Part shown: one piece after another, positions 62,545-64,000 of the stretch | Position numbering within the stretch: position 1 is the stretch's first letter | Layout of the letters: every line of letters starts with the position of its first letter | NCBI RefSeq assembly: GCF_003367245.1 | Contig: NZ_QRGR01000001.1 | Coordinates: 124,001 to 188,000, forward strand | Source of the DNA: Pontibacter diazotrophicus | GTDB lineage: Bacteria; Bacteroidota; Bacteroidia; Cytophagales; Hymenobacteraceae | DNA: 64,000 nt | Reading direction: 5' to 3' | Notes under the pieces: model-generated | The model's input: the letters and a program-made list of their open reading frames with translations, nothing else | Told to the model about the DNA's origin: nothing | Databases searched by the model: none | Translations under genes and position numbers: made by a program

Positions 62545-62574
62545 TTGCACAATAAAAGAATATATCTATATTTG
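62545..62574 (+). promoter_or_regulatory. Promoter of ugd
   Basis: TTG (62545-62547) and TATATTTG (62567-62574) are separated by 19 nt, a near-perfect Bacteroidota promoter. The start codon lies 26 nt downstream of the -7 box in an A+T-rich leader. Confidence 0.65.
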
Positions 62575-62599
62575 TGATATTATTAAATATGATTAATCT

Positions 62600-63949
62600 A
62601 TGAGAATAGCCGTTGTTGGTACTGGATATGTTGGCCTGGTTACGGGAACATGTTTTGCAGAAGTTGGTATCGATGTAACCTGCATTGATATTGACCAGAA
62701 AAAGATTGAAAATCTTAAAAAGAACATCCTGCCTATTTACGAGCCGGGCCTGGAGGAGATGGTTGCGCGCAACGCGCAGAAAGAGCGCCTTTCTTTCTCC
62801 ACCGACCTTGCCTCCAGTATCCAGGGCTGCGATGTGGCTTTCATCGCTGTGGGAACGCCTCCGGGCGAGGACGGTAGCGCCGACCTGAAGTATGTGCTGG
62901 CGGTTGCTCGCAGCATTGGCCAGAACATGAACTCCTACATCGTAGTAGTGACGAAGAGCACAGTGCCGGTGGGCACAGCCAACAAAGTACGCAAGGTGAT
63001 AGAGGAGGAATTGGAAGCCCGTGGTGTGGACATTCCGTTTGATGTGGCCTCCAACCCGGAGTTCCTCAAAGAGGGTGCCGCCATAGAAGACTTCCTGAAG
63101 CCAGACCGCATTGTGGTGGGCGTGTGCTCTGAAAGAGCGCAGGAGGTGATGAAGAAGCTTTACAAGCCGTTCCTGATGAACGGGCACCCGCTTATCTTCA
63201 TGGACGTACCGTCTGCCGAGATGACCAAATATGCCGCCAACGCGATGCTGGCCACCAAGATCAGCTTTATGAATGACATCGCCAACTTGTGCGAAATCAT
63301 GGGTGCCGACGTAAACATGGTGCGTAAAGGCATCGGCAGCGATGTGCGCATCGGCAACAAGTTCATCTATCCGGGCATCGGCTACGGCGGCTCCTGCTTC
63401 CCGAAAGACGTGAAGGCGCTTATCAGAACCGCTTCTGAAAACGGTTATGACATGAAGGTGCTCCAGTCTGTGGAAGCCGTGAACGAGAACCAGAAGTCAG
63501 TACTTTACAATAAGATACACAACCACTTCAACGGTGACCTGGCAGGCAGAACGTTTGCAATCTGGGGCTTGTCTTTTAAACCCAAAACAGATGACATGCG
63601 TGAGGCTCCGTCGTTGGTGATAATACAGAAGTTGCTGGAGCAGGGCGCCAAAGTACGTGCCTATGACCCTGTGGCTATGAAGGAGGCGCAGCACTCCCTG
63701 GGCGACTCTATTGAGTATGGCAAGGATGAGTATGAAACACTAATTGATGCGGATGCGCTGCTGCTGGTAACAGAGTGGCCTGAGTTCCGCTCCCCGAACT
63801 TCAATGTGGTAAGCAAGCTCATGAAGGACAAGGTGGTATTTGACGGTAGGAATATCTACGATGCCAATGACCTTAACGAAAAAGGCTTTATCTACTACGG
63901 CATAGGTATAAAGCAGCAGGTGCCGCAGCAGTTAGACGCCTCTATATAG
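62600..63949 (+). CDS. ugd: UDP-glucose 6-dehydrogenase
   Basis: A 449-residue enzyme oxidising UDP-glucose to UDP-glucuronate with two NAD+. The Rossmann loop is MRIAVVGTGYVGLVTGTCFA (1-20). The central motif is SNPEFLKEGAAIEDFLKPDRIVVG near 151-174, the catalytic Cys266 lies in GYGGSCFPKDVKAL, and KTDDMREAPS near 329-338 is conserved. It supplies UDP-glucuronate for exopolysaccharide or capsule. An SDR gene starts 5 nt downstream, likely the UDP-glucuronate decarboxylase that would make UDP-xylose. It has its own promoter despite following asnB by 116 nt. Confidence 0.96.
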   Translation: MRIAVVGTGYVGLVTGTCFAEVGIDVTCIDIDQKKIENLKKNILPIYEPGLEEMVARNAQKERLSFSTDLASSIQGCDVAFIAVGTPPGEDGSADLKYVLAVARSIGQNMNSYIVVVTKSTVPVGTANKVRKVIEEELEARGVDIPFDVASNPEFLKEGAAIEDFLKPDRIVVGVCSERAQEVMKKLYKPFLMNGHPLIFMDVPSAEMTKYAANAMLATKISFMNDIANLCEIMGADVNMVRKGIGSDVRIGNKFIYPGIGYGGSCFPKDVKALIRTASENGYDMKVLQSVEAVNENQKSVLYNKIHNHFNGDLAGRTFAIWGLSFKPKTDDMREAPSLVIIQKLLEQGAKVRAYDPVAMKEAQHSLGDSIEYGKDEYETLIDADALLLVTEWPEFRSPNFNVVSKLMKDKVVFDGRNIYDANDLNEKGFIYYGIGIKQQVPQQLDASI

Positions 63950-63954
63950 AAAAT

Positions 63955-64000
63955 ATGGCAGGGAAAAGAGTACTTATAACAGGTGCAGCCGGGTTTCTGG
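63955..64000 (+). CDS. SDR family sugar-nucleotide enzyme, N-terminal fragment
   Basis: Only 15 residues are inside the window: AGKRVLITGAAGFL after the start Met, a Rossmann dinucleotide-binding start (GAAGFL) typical of extended SDR sugar-nucleotide enzymes. The distance from ugd (5 nt) makes UDP-glucuronate decarboxylase the most likely identity; a UDP-glucuronate epimerase is possible. The gene continues beyond the end. Confidence 0.75.
   Translation, partial: MAGKRVLITGAAGFL

Overview
The window is chromosomal DNA from a bacterium of the phylum Bacteroidota, most likely order Cytophagales, family Hymenobacteraceae (Pontibacter or a close relative). The assignment is by gene content: a SusC/SusD pair, two large CarboxypepD_reg-like TonB receptors, an S46 dipeptidyl-peptidase, DUF3857/transglutaminase proteins, a DUF5687 exporter and PorV-like and HhH outer-membrane proteins. 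Several genes also have the Bacteroidota promoter TAnnTTTG about 20 nt after a TTG/TTTG box, and Shine-Dalgarno sequences are mostly absent. No sequence search was possible, so the genus is inference.

Layout. 0-2.8 kb: end of cmk, ispH, a DUF502 membrane protein and an alpha/beta hydrolase. 2.9-7.4 kb: a sorbosone-dehydrogenase-like lipoprotein, then a tight three-gene operon of retropepsin-like protease (RimB type), ATP-grasp ligase (RimK) and aspartoacylase-like deacylase, then an orphan exported protein. 7.5-13.6 kb (minus strand): a small barrel protein, a methyltransferase, an SDR protein, cvfB, dps and a BamA-like barrel, interrupted by a 161-bp palindromic MITE. 13.9-16.8 kb: a radical SAM protein and its DUF4130-type partner, both linked to DNA repair, plus an orphan. 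17.4-22.8 kb: two DUF3857/transglutaminase paralogues, one lacking the catalytic Cys, then an ArsI/CadI dioxygenase-fold protein and a SigZ-like sigma factor. 22.9-26 kb (minus): HhH/barrel protein and PorV-like protein.

26.4-33.5 kb: SusC/SusD (RagA/RagB-like), convergent with a DPP7-type S46 peptidase, a plausible peptide import and degradation set. 33.6-37.9 kb: yidD, an ABC exporter (DUF5687 permease plus ATPase) and an AraC regulator. 38-46.7 kb: REP-like palindromes, an epimerase, a one-cysteine thioredoxin-fold protein, a VOC protein translationally coupled to a HEAT-cyclophilin lipoprotein, an MFS carrier, and cysE-cysM for cysteine synthesis. 46.7-50.6 kb: an AT-rich stretch with two orphan small proteins, a lipoprotein with a kinase-like motif pair, and a Met-rich lipoprotein.

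50.9-64 kb: tRNA-Ala(GGC), two tandem Oar-like TonB receptors, an NlpC/P60 lipoprotein, a decayed glycolate-oxidase (GlcD-type) pseudogene with its middle deleted, a haloalkane-dehalogenase-like hydrolase, asnB, ugd and the start of an SDR gene. The last three look like the start of an exopolysaccharide or capsule locus producing UDP-glucuronate-derived sugars.

No rRNA, CRISPR array, prophage, intact insertion sequence or obvious defence island is visible. The most notable items are the palindromic MITE, the glcD remnant, the RimB-RimK-AspA triad, the Cys-rich SigZ beside ArsI, the dead/live transglutaminase pair, the kinase-like lipoprotein, and intergenic filler repeats that occur as inverted pairs bracketing whole gene gaps.
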